Positions 30,017 through 38,790 of a stretch of DNA of 40,652 nucleotides are shown here, one piece after another. The notes beneath the pieces are model-generated. The model was not told the origin of the DNA and made no database searches. It saw only the letters and a program-made list of their open reading frames with translations. The stretch's first letter is position 1, and every line of letters begins with the position of its first letter. Both the position numbers and the translations under genes were made by a program. Source of the stretch: Nemertoderma westbladi (Eukaryota > Xenacoelomorpha > Nemertodermatida > Nemertodermatidae); assembly GCA_032718475.1 (NCBI GenBank), contig JAUCBJ010002849.1, positions 1 to 40,652 of the forward strand, written 5' to 3'.

Positions 30017-30712
30017 TTATTTTATGGTGTTATTTTCTTTCTGTCCCTGCCACGGTGTGGCCCTACTACCAGCTAACTGTGGACTGGTAGTCCCCTGTAT
30101 GGCCGCGTGTGGTGGTGACTGTCCGCACGACCTGCTCTCGTCCAGGGAGTTCGATATTCTTGCTCCTATCGGGGTATATTGTCGATATTGTGATGGGGGA
30201 ATGTCACCCTGTCCCCCCCCAGCCGGTATGTTTGGTACTGGGGTTGATGTTAATACATTGGGGCCCATACGTCTATCTCCAATAACTCCCCCCTCCCCTG
30301 GATATATGTTATGTCCCTGTGTATTATAGTCATGCTGCTGTACCGATATAGGCCTACCTACCTCTCGCCTACCTACCGGTATGTACTCCGCGACTTCCGG
30401 GTTTAATCCCGTCGTTCGCGCTACCCCATCGCCTACTCTATCTCTCCCAGCATGGCCTATAATAGTATGTGCAGTAAGGCCTACAGTATGTCCTGCAGTC
30501 TGCATGTGCCCTTCCGAACCGAAGTTTATTCTTCGCGAATCTCGAATCTCCCCGCGACTACTGCACTCTCGATCGGCAGCTATATCCCGTCGGGAAGCTT
30601 CTCTTCGATCCCCTCTCCTGTTCTCGACTTGTATTGGTACGTCCTGTACCCCTCTCTTGGCGTGCGGTGCGTTTCTCCGGGGCGACGGCAATCTCCCGAA
30701 GTTCGACCCCAC
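30017..30712 (-). CDS. Gag-like middle segment, unknown function
   Basis: A 231-codon frame, Gly/Arg/Pro-rich and hydrophilic, with no recognised domain. Examples are EASRRDIAADRECSSRGEIR and PNIPAGGGQGDIPPSQYRQY. It lies between the upstream Gag-like frames and the zinc-knuckle frame, overlaps the preceding 226-codon frame by about 130 bp, and ends one codon after the knuckle frame opens. I read it as part of one long Gag-like polyprotein whose frame has drifted or is recoded. Plus-strand frames over the same DNA are less plausible because the LTR/polypurine orientation requires minus-strand coding. Confidence 0.5.
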   Translation of the reverse strand: MGSNFGRLPSPRRNAPHAKRGVQDVPIQVENRRGDRREASRRDIAADRECSSRGEIRDSRRINFGSEGHMQTAGHTVGLTAHTIIGHAGRDRVGDGVARTTGLNPEVAEYIPVGRREVGRPISVQQHDYNTQGHNIYPGEGGVIGDRRMGPNVLTSTPVPNIPAGGGQGDIPPSQYRQYTPIGARISNSLDESRSCGQSPPHAAIQGTTSPQLAGSRATPWQGQKENNTIK

Positions 30713-31330
30713 TGGCTCCCTGACTCCATCTCTACTGTCGACGGTCCGTTATCCGTCCTCGCACTGCTATCGTTCGTGGCGACACTTCTTCTACTATCTT
30801 CTCTTCTTCTCTTTTCTGTGTAGTATTCCGGCTCGTGAGATCTCTCGTCGACCTCCCGGTTAAACTCCACTGTTCTTCTTCTCTCTTCTGATCGGGCTCG
30901 ACGCTTCGCCTGCCCTCTCGCGACGTCAACCTGCCTCTCTCTGCTCGATCGCACGCCGCTGGGGATACTCGCAATCCCCCTATTACTCTCCGTCGCCGGG
31001 TGTTGCGGTTTACCTGATTCGGCCCGCGCATTATCCGCTGACGGCTGTGGGACACTCTCTGCCCCCCCTCTCTCTCTACTAATCTCTCGCGGTGGGGTGC
31101 CCGTAGCCCCCCCCCACCCGCCACTTCTAACTTCACTATTTCTTACTACACTTCTATACCCCTCTTGTGGGGCATTCTCTGCCCCCCCTCTTTCGCCACT
31201 AATCTTATGTGGTGGGGCGCCCGTAGCCCCCCCCCCCCCACCCGCCACTTCTAACTTCACTACCTCTTACTACACTCCTACACCCCTCTTGTGGGGCATT
31301 CTCTGCCCCCCCTCTCTCGCCACTAATCTC
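30580..31330 (-). CDS. Gag-like segment with G-tract repeats
   Basis: Minus-strand frame of about 226-250 codons. It contains a repeated block of about 40 residues (E-V-R-S-G-G-W-G, A-T-G-x-P-P, E-I-S-x-E-R-G-G-A-E-x-x-P-Q), then a strongly charged Arg/Glu/Ser-rich tail (RSSRERQVDVARGQAKRRAR, TEKRRREDSRRSVATND). The repeats are encoded by units of about 121 bp, each with a long C/G homopolymer. The 9-bp run keeps the frame while the 10- and 13-bp runs shift it, and this is why the upstream 686-codon frame stops at 31329. No enzymatic motif seen. Confidence 0.5.
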
Positions 31331-31375
31331 ATGTGGTGGGGCGCCCGTAGCCCCCCCCCCACCCGCCACATCTAA
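31080..31375 (-). repeat. 121-bp tandem repeats with C homopolymers
   Basis: Two and a half units. The C runs following GCCCGTAG are 9 (31107-31115), 13 (31227-31239) and 10 (31351-31360) long, so the coding phase differs between units. Confidence 0.85.
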
Positions 31376-33389
31376 CTTCAATATCTCTTACTTCGTCTCT
31401 ACACCCCTCTCTAGTCGACGCACTGTCTCTACTACGGCTGGGTCTATTCACCCCCGCCTCTCTCTCTACTACTGCGTGGCCCATCAGGCCTACTTCGGGT
31501 TGGCTCAACCCCGCTACCTCCTGCCTACCAACTACGTGGCCTACCAGGCCGCCGTCGGGTTGGCTCAACCCTGCCACCTCCTGCCTACTAACTACGTGGC
31601 CTACCAGGCCGCCGTCGGGTTGGCGCAACCCCGCCACCTCCTGCCTACTAACTACGTGGCCCACCAGGCCACCGTCTGCCGGGTTATGTACGTCCGACAC
31701 GCTCATATTAATAGCACCATTCCCAATATTTTTTGTTAAATCAATTAAATTATTAGAATTTGAAACGGGATTATTATTTAAATTATTTAAATTACTTAGA
31801 CCACTACTATTCTCTAAACTTAAATTATTATTCGAATTATTTTGCGGGTTTGAATTGAAATTATTATTTAGAATATTTGTATTTAAATTTAAATTACTAC
31901 TACCCGGTAAAATATTATTTCCTGTAATAAAGGGATTAGGGTTATTTACTACGGTACTATTAATATTAACTACTTCTAACGTACTACTATTACCCCCCCC
32001 CCCCCCGCCCGTACGGCTACACCAGTTCTGGTTCTCTCGCTCTGTGCTTATAACTGGGGTCTCACTCTCTGATAGTTCCAACCGCGCCAGTTCTAGTCGG
32101 CGCTGGTCTAGTTTGGCTTGATATTGCGCAAGCCCGCCTAGCACGGCATGCAAATCATCCCGCCTGCGCTTACACTCTATCCCTCTCTGTCGCATATCCT
32201 GCTCGGCCAATTCTGCCTCTCTAGCAATCATCTCAAGCCGCCTCGCCGGCTCGCTCTCTACTCCCATCTCTCGCTCTCTACACTCCTTGGCTCTCTCTCT
32301 GAACTCCTCGGCCCTCTCTCTATACTCCCTTTCCGACTCTCCCAACTCCTCTGAGAATGCGGTTTCCTCTCTCAATTGTCTCTCTAACCCATCCTGCTCA
32401 TTCGCCACCATTTCCAATCTACACTCCAGATTCATCTCCCGCACCCTTCTTTCTTTTGCGGAGGATGTAGCAGACTTATCGGTTGCGACGGACTCCCACC
32501 GCCCCTCCGTCCTATTAACTTTCCCCCGCCTCCCGGAACTTCCTCCGACCGACGAGACCGAATCCTCGGAGTTAACCTCGGATTCGCCCTCCTCAGGTCT
32601 CTTCCAACCCACTAATTTTACTCCCCGGGCATCGACTAAGTATGGCCCTATGTACACTACACTAGGTTCCATACCCCCACATTCCCATAGTTCAAACAGT
32701 TCGCTGGCAACCCCTTTTGCTCTCTCCTCGGCTAGTTCTCTCTGCCCAAAACGCATTAGGTAATCAAAGTGTCTATTCGACTCACCTAGTCGTTTCCTCA
32801 GTCTCACCTCATCCATCTTCGCCCCTCCTTTGGCCTCTCTCAGTTGCTTCCGGGTCGCGAGGTAGGCTCGTCGGAGCCGGTCGCCGACTCCGACGTCCTC
32901 GTCGCCGACATCTCCTCTATCCTTCCATGTCCGGAGTCGTACCGTCGGCCCCACCGTCGCCCCTCCGGTGGACCGTTCGTCGTCCTCGGCCTGTGGCTGG
33001 CCGGCGACATCGGTACCGACATCTCCCTCATCTCTCCGGGTCCGGCGTTGTACCGTCGGCCCCACCGTCGCCGTTCCGGTGGACCGTTCGTCGTCCTCGG
33101 CCTGTGGCTGGCCGGTGACATCGGTATGTCGACCCTCGCTCCGCGTCGACTCGTCTTTCTCTTCCCCTCCCTTCTCGTCTCCTTCCCTCGACTCGCTCTC
33201 CGGTTGTAGACGACCCCCCACATCTTGGCTCGCCGGGTTGCTCGTTGTCGACGTGGCGTCAACCTGCGTCGACGTGGTCGGCGTAGCATCGATCGGCGTC
33301 GTGGGTTCGTATCGTCTCGCCATGGCCTCGCGGATCGTTAGATCGTCGTCCGGGGTCCGCGGCGGTGTCGTTCCTCTCTCTCGACTCAT
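31329..33389 (-). CDS. Gag-like protein, N-terminal 686 residues
   Basis: The largest frame of the LTR element, starting with a Met 90 bp inside the 5' LTR. Order: a Thr/Asp-rich N-terminus (TPRTPDDDLTIREAMARRYE); two 37-residue repeats at about 88-166 (GQPQAEDDERSTG, ATVGPTV); a helical segment from about 168 (DRLRRAYLATRKQLREAKGG, RHFDYLMRFGQRELAEERAK). Then a long Glu/Arg-rich coiled coil at about 306-443, a Gly6 run near 461, an Asn-rich low-complexity stretch at about 468-551, and four 20-residue repeats at about 570-650 (DGGLVGHVVSRQEVAGL). No enzymatic domain and no certain capsid fold. Position and coiled coil suggest Gag assembly. The frame ends at 31329 because of a G tract. Confidence 0.7.
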   Translation of the reverse strand: MSRERGTTPPRTPDDDLTIREAMARRYEPTTPIDATPTTSTQVDATSTTSNPASQDVGGRLQPESESREGDEKGGEEKDESTRSEGRHTDVTGQPQAEDDERSTGTATVGPTVQRRTRRDEGDVGTDVAGQPQAEDDERSTGGATVGPTVRLRTWKDRGDVGDEDVGVGDRLRRAYLATRKQLREAKGGAKMDEVRLRKRLGESNRHFDYLMRFGQRELAEERAKGVASELFELWECGGMEPSVVYIGPYLVDARGVKLVGWKRPEEGESEVNSEDSVSSVGGSSGRRGKVNRTEGRWESVATDKSATSSAKERRVREMNLECRLEMVANEQDGLERQLREETAFSEELGESEREYRERAEEFRERAKECREREMGVESEPARRLEMIAREAELAEQDMRQRGIECKRRRDDLHAVLGGLAQYQAKLDQRRLELARLELSESETPVISTERENQNWCSRTGGGGGGNSSTLEVVNINSTVVNNPNPFITGNNILPGSSNLNLNTNILNNNFNSNPQNNSNNNLSLENSSGLSNLNNLNNNPVSNSNNLIDLTKNIGNGAINMSVSDVHNPADGGLVGHVVSRQEVAGLRQPDGGLVGHVVSRQEVAGLSQPDGGLVGHVVGRQEVAGLSQPEVGLMGHAVVEREAGVNRPSRSRDSASTREGCRDEVRDIEVRCGGWGGGYGRPTT
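31440..31680 (-). repeat. 60-bp coding tandem repeat, four copies
   Basis: Period exactly 60 bp (for example GGGTTGG at 31497, 31557 and 31617), encoding the 20-residue Gag repeat; the outermost copy is diverged. Confidence 0.88.
32901..33125 (-). repeat. 111-bp coding tandem repeat, two copies
   Basis: Two units 111 bp apart (CCGGCGACATCGG at 33001, CCGGTGACATCGG at 33112), encoding the 37-residue repeat in the N-terminal part of the Gag-like protein. Confidence 0.85.
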
Positions 33390-33478
33390 CGTCGTCTTTG
33401 GTAGCTGGTCGTCGCTAGCTAGGACGGTAGCTCTATTCTATCTCTGTCAGGGCAGCTGGGTGGAACTAGTTCTGTCAC

Positions 33479-34015
33479 TGTGACGGGATCTACGGATCCC
33501 GGTTTATCCGTTGGGTTTTCTATCTATGCGTCCCCGCCGTGTGTGAAAGGTAAAAGAGTTCTGATGTTCGGTTATATGTATAAGGTATAATATAGTTGAT
33601 ATATAGGCTTTAGTATAGTATGGCACAGTTACCGGTAGATAAGTATGATGGCGGTAGCGGACGGTGACAGAAGTCCCCGTTCCACCCTACTGATCTGACT
33701 GAGTAAACTGAATGAATGATTACAGGTTACTGGTTATATTGCACGGTGGCCTTATTGCTACTCAATCGATGCCTTTCCCCCCTCTGATTGGTTGATATCC
33801 CTGTTGGCACCCTTTGGAGTGTTTCCCTTCACTCCCTGTGTTCTCTCTCGGTTAGGGGTTTGGCCCCTGACCTCCATTGTGTGTGTCTCCTTTGGGGCCT
33901 ATTGTCCTCGTTTACTGGGCTGACACGAGGTTGATTGGTAATCAACCTCGTGCTCCCAATATTGCTTTATGGCTCACTCTATGGGTTTGTGTTAGCGGAA
34001 TTGGATAAGCTAACA
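33479..34015 (-). repeat. 5' LTR (right copy)
   Basis: 537 bp; starts TGTTAGC and ends CCGTCACA on the minus strand. It should contain the promoter driving Gag to the left. Confidence 0.95.
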
Positions 34016-34020
34016 CGGTG
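34016..34020. repeat. Right 5-bp target duplication of LTR element
   Basis: CGGTG, identical to 26820-26824. Confidence 0.88.
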
Positions 34021-34969
34021 CGGGGTGATAACCCTAGATGCTCCGACACTCTGACCTTATAGTGGCGTATTGATTTGCCAAAATAAGTGACTGCACAGCC
34101 ACTGCACTTAAATTTATAAATGGTCAGGGGACGGAGCTCTAAGGGTAATTTATCCTTAAACGGGAAAAAGCTACTTAAGCGACAGGAGGGAAGGGAGATA
34201 ATTCTCAGTTCCACTGATGGGAAAGCCTTAGATATAATACGGAGTGGTATATAAAGTAAATGTGACTGGGCACCCAAATATGGCACGCACAACAGCACGC
34301 GTTTCTTGGGAACTGTAGTAACTAGAGGTTTAACAGGCCCAACTAATTTAATAAGGGTGTCTCCAATAAGATCCCAGAAAAAATCTATGGGAAATCCATT
34401 ACGGCATAGTAGGTCAGTTAAATGGGATAGCTCGATATTACACTTTGTCCAGGTTGAACAAATATTAAAAACCCGAAAAACTAGTGTCCTAACTAGAGCT
34501 ATCTTATATTTTAGTGGTATAAAACTATCAAATTGTGAATATAAACCTGTGAAAGTCGGTTTCCGATAAACAGATGTGTGAAAGTGGTTGTCAATTCTGG
34601 TAATGAGGATATCCAGAAAAGACAATTTTCCATCAATTTCGAATTCTGCAGTGAATTGAATGTTTTTATGTTTGGTGTTAATATAATTCAAAAAATCAAT
34701 AGCCTGTGACTTTGATTGAAATACACAAAAAATATCATCCACGTATCGTGAGTAATATTTAGGTTTTATCCGAGGTGGACAATTATCAAGCCAATGGGTT
34801 TCGTGATAACACATTAAAGCATTTTCGAAGGTTGGCCTGAGTGGACTTCCCATTGCAACGCCTTCAATCTGTTTATATTTAACACCATTAAATATAAATT
34901 CTATGTCCTTGGAGCAAAACCCCAAAAGGTGCTTGAATTCGCTGCGGGACAAACCACCCACATGTGTGC
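34016..34969 (-). pseudogene. Penelope-like element copy 2, RT and start of GIY-YIG
   Basis: A 5'-truncated PLE with an open frame. Blocks: GGLSRSEFKHLLGFCSKDIE, KQIEGVAMGSPLRPTFENAL, YYSRYVDDIFCVFQSKSQAI (catalytic YVDD), GKLSFLDILITRI and VYRKPTFTGLYSQ. The GIY-YIG nuclease starts with IYKFKCSGCAVTYFGKSIRH, where C-x2-C precedes the degenerate Y-F-G box and R-H-Y-K-V-R-V-S-E-H follows. The LTR retrotransposon interrupts it after SPRT; the remaining 68 codons are at 26620-26824. The frame lacks the stops found in copy 1, so it was better preserved until interrupted. The 5' truncation point at 34969/34970 is joined to an inverted piece of the PLE terminal repeat. Confidence 0.88.
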
Positions 34970-35049
34970 ACTTGCACTGTAAACTCATTTTATTATGGTT
35001 TCAACATTCTACCAACTCGTCTTAGTAATTTTAACTCTATTGCGACTTA
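34970..35049 (+). repeat. Inverted 80-bp copy of the PLE terminal repeat
   Basis: ACTTGCACTGTAAACTCATT onward is the reverse complement of 26393-26472 with about three differences, so it caps the 5' end of PLE copy 2 in antisense. Inverted terminal repeats at truncated PLE ends are a known PLE habit. Confidence 0.88.
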
Positions 35050-35061
35050 TATTACATATAT

Positions 35062-36870
35062 ATTTAGAATGATGTGCTGGTTTGTTGACAAAATTGTGCT
35101 GCCACAATTTTCTGGCACCCATGACAATTGCTAGATCATCCGTATCTTCAAGGCCAGTCAGTGTCCTTTAAGAGTGCGTCTCAAGAAAGTCATGGGTTAC
35201 CATGCTTATTCACTCCATGAGGCTGCCAAAGCACAAGATTATGTACTGGCTGGTCCTCATGGTGAAAGCAATGTCCTGCAAAGCTGAGGTGGTTCCATTC
35301 AAGTGGCAAGTTAGGGGAGACTGATGAAACAGCTCCAATGTTGTATAGGGTCTGGTCGAGGATGTTTTCATTGTACATAACACAATGAATCCGGTGCAGA
35401 ATTCTTGTGAAGGTGCCATCCATCCAGAGATTTGGTATCCTCTGCAGTTAGAGCCCAGCATGAACTCCCATGGAACTACTGCTGCCAGAAATAATCGAAC
35501 CTTGAGGTACCGTTTTATTCTGTGGGACTTGCAAATCCTGGATAGTCTATTCAATGCTGCCCATGCTTTCTCACGTATCTGAAGGTCTACACCTGACTTC
35601 ACCTGACCTGGTTTATGTTTTCTTGGAGTTTACAAAAAGACAAACACTAGAAGCAACCTCGTCCAATGAGCAGAGAAGCCTTTTGGCTACCTCTAGTGAT
35701 TCTGACAGTACCCCTATCTTACCAGTAAAGTCTATATCAGTAACGTCATTAGCTGGATTTCCTCCACTTATTGTGCCAGTAGAGGGTACCATCACCCCAT
35801 TTTTATTAATTTTAATGAAATTCTAATTTTATGGTCTAAGGACATGTGTAGATCATAAATCAACCTCAATTAATAATAAGAATGGTGCAAGTGTGTCACC
35901 CTGAAGGATTCCTTCCGCATAAGACTTCGAATGGATCTGTGCCACCATCAGCAGTAGACTAAAATGTGGTGGAACCATCATACCAGTGATCGGATAGCTG
36001 CAATAATTTCCTCAGGAATCCAATGTGCTACAAGTATGCTAAACATCTGTGGTCGGGAGACTGAGTCGAAGGCCTTAAAGATGTCAACAAAGATAATAGC
36101 CAGATGTCTGTCTTTCTTTGTTGATAACTCTCCGATTATCCTTCAAAGTGCCAGAATAGACTTCATGTCACACGACCTTTACAGAACCCATTTTGGTTCC
36201 CACACGATTACTGATGCGATTTAAGATAATTATATTGAGATTGAGTTCCATGAAAAGATTTGTAGGTTGTTAGGTTGCCCTTCTTTGGGGCATGTACCAA
36301 CTTATATATTTCTTGAGGAACTATCTTTGTCCTATACATATCCAGAATAATGGGGTGAATGAGCTCTAAGCACTCAGGAATTTTAAAGACCTTTGGGGCA
36401 CGCCATCTACTCCAATGGCACGATTGGTGTTCAAGCCCCTTACTGCAGTTAATTTCAGCAAATCAGATGTAGAAATCTGTGAGCACAGAATCAGATACAT
36501 GATGTAGTTAAAGTTATCAGCCAATACCCTGTTATGTTAGGAAGCTTCTCAAAGCTCTTCTTGGCAATTCTGCTAGCGCGGAAAATAAGTCTTACCTTGG
36601 CCACAATAATAGGTAATAGTTGGATAAGGGTCGAAGTGCAAATACACTTCAGTCTTGTACAGAATAAAGCTCCTGTATTTCCTACGAAACAGAATATGGT
36701 CTATCTGGGACTTGTGACCACTTGGTCCAGTATGAGATGTAGATGAGTGATGTAGATTCGCATTAAAGTCACCCAGGCAAATTAAGAAGCATGCTGATCC
36801 ACTCCATCAGTAGCTGCATGTAGATTGTGGTAGAATTTTCCTTTAAATGCAGGAAGGAATATGTTCATCA
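35062..36870 (-). pseudogene. LINE family 1-like copy E, old and rearranged
   Basis: Clearly related to family 1 but with many substitutions and small indels. On the minus strand, from right to left, it holds endonuclease pieces (36545-36870, matching 22320-22690, including the SQIDHIL region). A shortened junction near 36430-36545 follows, where most of the linker is missing. Then come RT pieces: a KAFDSVSR-like segment at about 36060-36090, the FAGHCF-like region at about 35270, and the C-terminus at 35070-35200. Only fragments of 60-130 codons remain open. The TAG tail is absent; the PLE terminal repeat lies close by. It is far more diverged than copies B-D, so the family has been active over a long period. 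Confidence 0.85.
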
Positions 36871-37424
36871 CCATCCATTTCCATCAAGTAATAATAATAA
36901 TAATAGGCAAATGCAAGTGATAGTTTCGACGCAATCAAAATTGATCCCTCTCCAGGGTGAAGAGAAGATCAATGCAAATAACACCTGATTACTCTCAAAA
37001 ATTAAACTTCTATCTGTACTGTTGAGATTTGTTTATCGTTTTGGTTCGAATAACGTGCCACTGTAAACTGCTCCTTTCCTTAAATTAATAATTTAACATT
37101 GATACAAAATAGTAATTCACCGAAATGGGATTTGTCCCACGGTGCATAGTGTGATGTACTTTACTGTTCCAAAACTAATATCTTAGCAGAATTTAGAGTG
37201 AGTTAACTATTAACTCTAAGTCTCAATAAACACATGAAAAACTTTAAAATTCATATTTGTATTAAACAATATTAGTTATGATAGATTGTTGACTAACAGT
37301 CCAAGGTTATAGCTATACGACATATGTTACATTTAATCTCTCAAAACTCTGGTAAGGTAGACCTAGGGAAAACTGCATTATAGTTATACTGTATATTAAA
37401 TTCTTATTATATTATCTTATTTGC
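36871..37424. other. AT-rich interval, no gene seen
   Basis: Contains an ATA trinucleotide run at 36890-36905 that may be a LINE tail. Otherwise unremarkable. Confidence 0.5.
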
Positions 37425-38391
37425 TCTATTGTATGCCGATGATCTAAGTTTAATGGCTCCCAGTATTTTTGGTTTACGGTCTTTACTTAAAATTTGTGAA
37501 GATTATGGTGCTAAATTTGATGTTATGTTTAATTTCGTTAAATCAAAGTGTATGTATTTTATCCCTTCACAATTTGGACGAGCTGGTGACGTATACCTTT
37601 GTGGTATGATCCTCCCTTGTGTTCTAGAATACTGTTACTTAGGGCATACCCTCTGTTGCAACCTATCTGATGAACCTGACATTAAGCGTTTGAAATCAAC
37701 CTTATATTGTCGTGGTAATCAATTAGCCAGAACGTTTAATAAATGCTCTTTACCTATAAAATCCATTATTTTCAAAACTTATTGTTATAACTTATACTGT
37801 TGTTCTCTATGGTCTGTGTTTCGTGTTGAATCCTTACGTAGATTAAAGGTAGCTTACAATTACGCTTTCCGTCAATTATTTTCATATTGTAGTACCGAAG
37901 ACGCCAACACTTTATTTTGTTTGAACCGTATCAATACTTTTAAATCAATTTGTCGTACTGCTATTTTTTCACTGTTACATCGTGTTTCAATATCTTCAAA
38001 TCCTATACTTCGTACCTGTAACTCTATTGGTATGTCTACGCTTAGATCTCGCTGGAATATTGTTTTAGGGGTCTATGAAAACTAACCTATATCCAATTAG
38101 TAATTTGTACTCTATTCTCTTTTCAATCTATACAATTTATGAACACTTTGGTATTTCATTATTAACTTATGGCCGATAGTTTCTACATTCCTTTTCTTTT
38201 TTTGGGTGCGCCCATTAATAACGTCTCATTCTTACAGTACATTGTGCTAGCTGCTAGGTACTGTAGTTGCTTTATATTAGTTTATAGATACACTAGTAGC
38301 CTACAGTAGAGTTGTGCGGTGCTACATAATGTTTACATTAATGTTCCTGCACGAAATTAAACATAATAATAATAATAATAATAATAATATA
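37425..38391 (+). mobile_element. 3' part of a YADD-type LINE with ATA tail
   Basis: Starts abruptly at the RT catalytic box and runs through the C-terminal region, a 3' UTR of about 280 bp and a tail of ATA repeats (38364-38391). A different family from families 1 and 2 (YADD instead of FADD, different tail). The 5' part is lost; no target duplication identified. Confidence 0.8.
37429..38085 (+). CDS. RT C-terminal fragment of YADD-type LINE
   Basis: A 218-codon open frame beginning at the catalytic box: MYADDLSLMAPSIFGLRSLL, then a thumb-like region with FDVMFNFVKSKCMYF (the N-x-x-K-S-K-C motif). Next come YCYLGHTLCCNLSDEPDIKR, IFKTYCYNLYCCSLW and FRQLFSYCSTEDANTLFC. This order (YADD, then N-x-x-K-S-K-C, then LGH and T-Y-C-x-x-x-Y-x-x-x-L-W) is typical of CR1/I-group LINE reverse transcriptases. 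The fingers and most of the palm are missing, so it is not an enzyme. The first Met is simply the first in the fragment. No internal stop or shift is evident, suggesting fairly recent insertion. Confidence 0.82.
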   Translation: MYADDLSLMAPSIFGLRSLLKICEDYGAKFDVMFNFVKSKCMYFIPSQFGRAGDVYLCGMILPCVLEYCYLGHTLCCNLSDEPDIKRLKSTLYCRGNQLARTFNKCSLPIKSIIFKTYCYNLYCCSLWSVFRVESLRRLKVAYNYAFRQLFSYCSTEDANTLFCLNRINTFKSICRTAIFSLLHRVSISSNPILRTCNSIGMSTLRSRWNIVLGVYEN

Positions 38392-38490
38392 TACCACCTC
38401 ACCTTACAACAGAACAAGATAACATTCATAAAGGTGAATAATTAAATTGAAATTGGGAGCGACTGATGCATTTTGTATGTTGTGAAAACA

Positions 38491-38595
38491 AACCGAGCTG
38501 CTCTGGTATGCCTACAATACCTTGAAACCGAGCTGCTCTGGTAGGCCTACAATACCTTGAAACCGAGCTGCTCTGGTAGGCCTACAATACCTTGT
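38491..38595. repeat. 35-bp tandem repeat, three copies
   Basis: AACCGAGCTGCTCTGGTAGG followed by CCTACAATACCTTGA; starts at 38491, 38526 and 38561. The first copy has ATG for AGG. Confidence 0.93.
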
Positions 38596-38699
38596 TATGT
38601 GTCCACACAACTTTCAAACAAAGCAGTCAGTTTTACAGCCTCGGTACTCGAACTTAAAGATAAGAGGCTTGGAAACTACAGTAACGCTTTCAAATAACG

Positions 38700-38790
38700 T
38701 CCTATTGGATCCTAATAGGAACCTAATAGGAAATAAACCTATTAGGTTTATAGGAATGTTCTATTATAAGGAACCTAATAGAAAAATAGG
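38700..38790. repeat. Clustered CCTATTAGG palindromes
   Basis: Several short direct and inverted copies of CCTAATAGG / CCTATTAGG within 90 bp; AACCTAATAGG at about 38720 and CCTATTAGGTT at about 38738 form an 11-bp inverted pair. A weak plus-strand frame (38597-38863) crosses it; I do not recognise a protein. Confidence 0.6.

Larger units (their letters stand above)
26825..34015 (-). mobile_element. LTR retrotransposon with Gag but no pol (7191 bp)
   Basis: Complete element: two 537-bp LTRs exactly 6654 bp apart, TG...CA ends, 5-bp duplication, G-rich polypurine tract beside the left LTR, and Gag-like coding on the minus strand starting 90 bp inside the right LTR. The order on the minus strand is 5' LTR, Gag-like protein, zinc knuckles, hairpin-rich purine-strand region, polypurine tract, 3' LTR. 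I see no aspartic protease, RT, RNase H or integrase in any frame, so it must be mobilised by enzymes from another element, as for plant TR-GAG or BARE-2. The 5-bp duplication and the two-knuckle pattern suggest a BEL/Pao-like relative; that is inference. Its interior is markedly GC-rich compared with the flanks. Confidence 0.88.

Noticed and set aside
30381-30863. Plus-strand frames opposite the Gag-like region (also 32287-32763 and 32968-33483)
   Set aside because: LTR, polypurine tract and zinc-knuckle orientation all place coding on the minus strand; these are GC-rich shadows.
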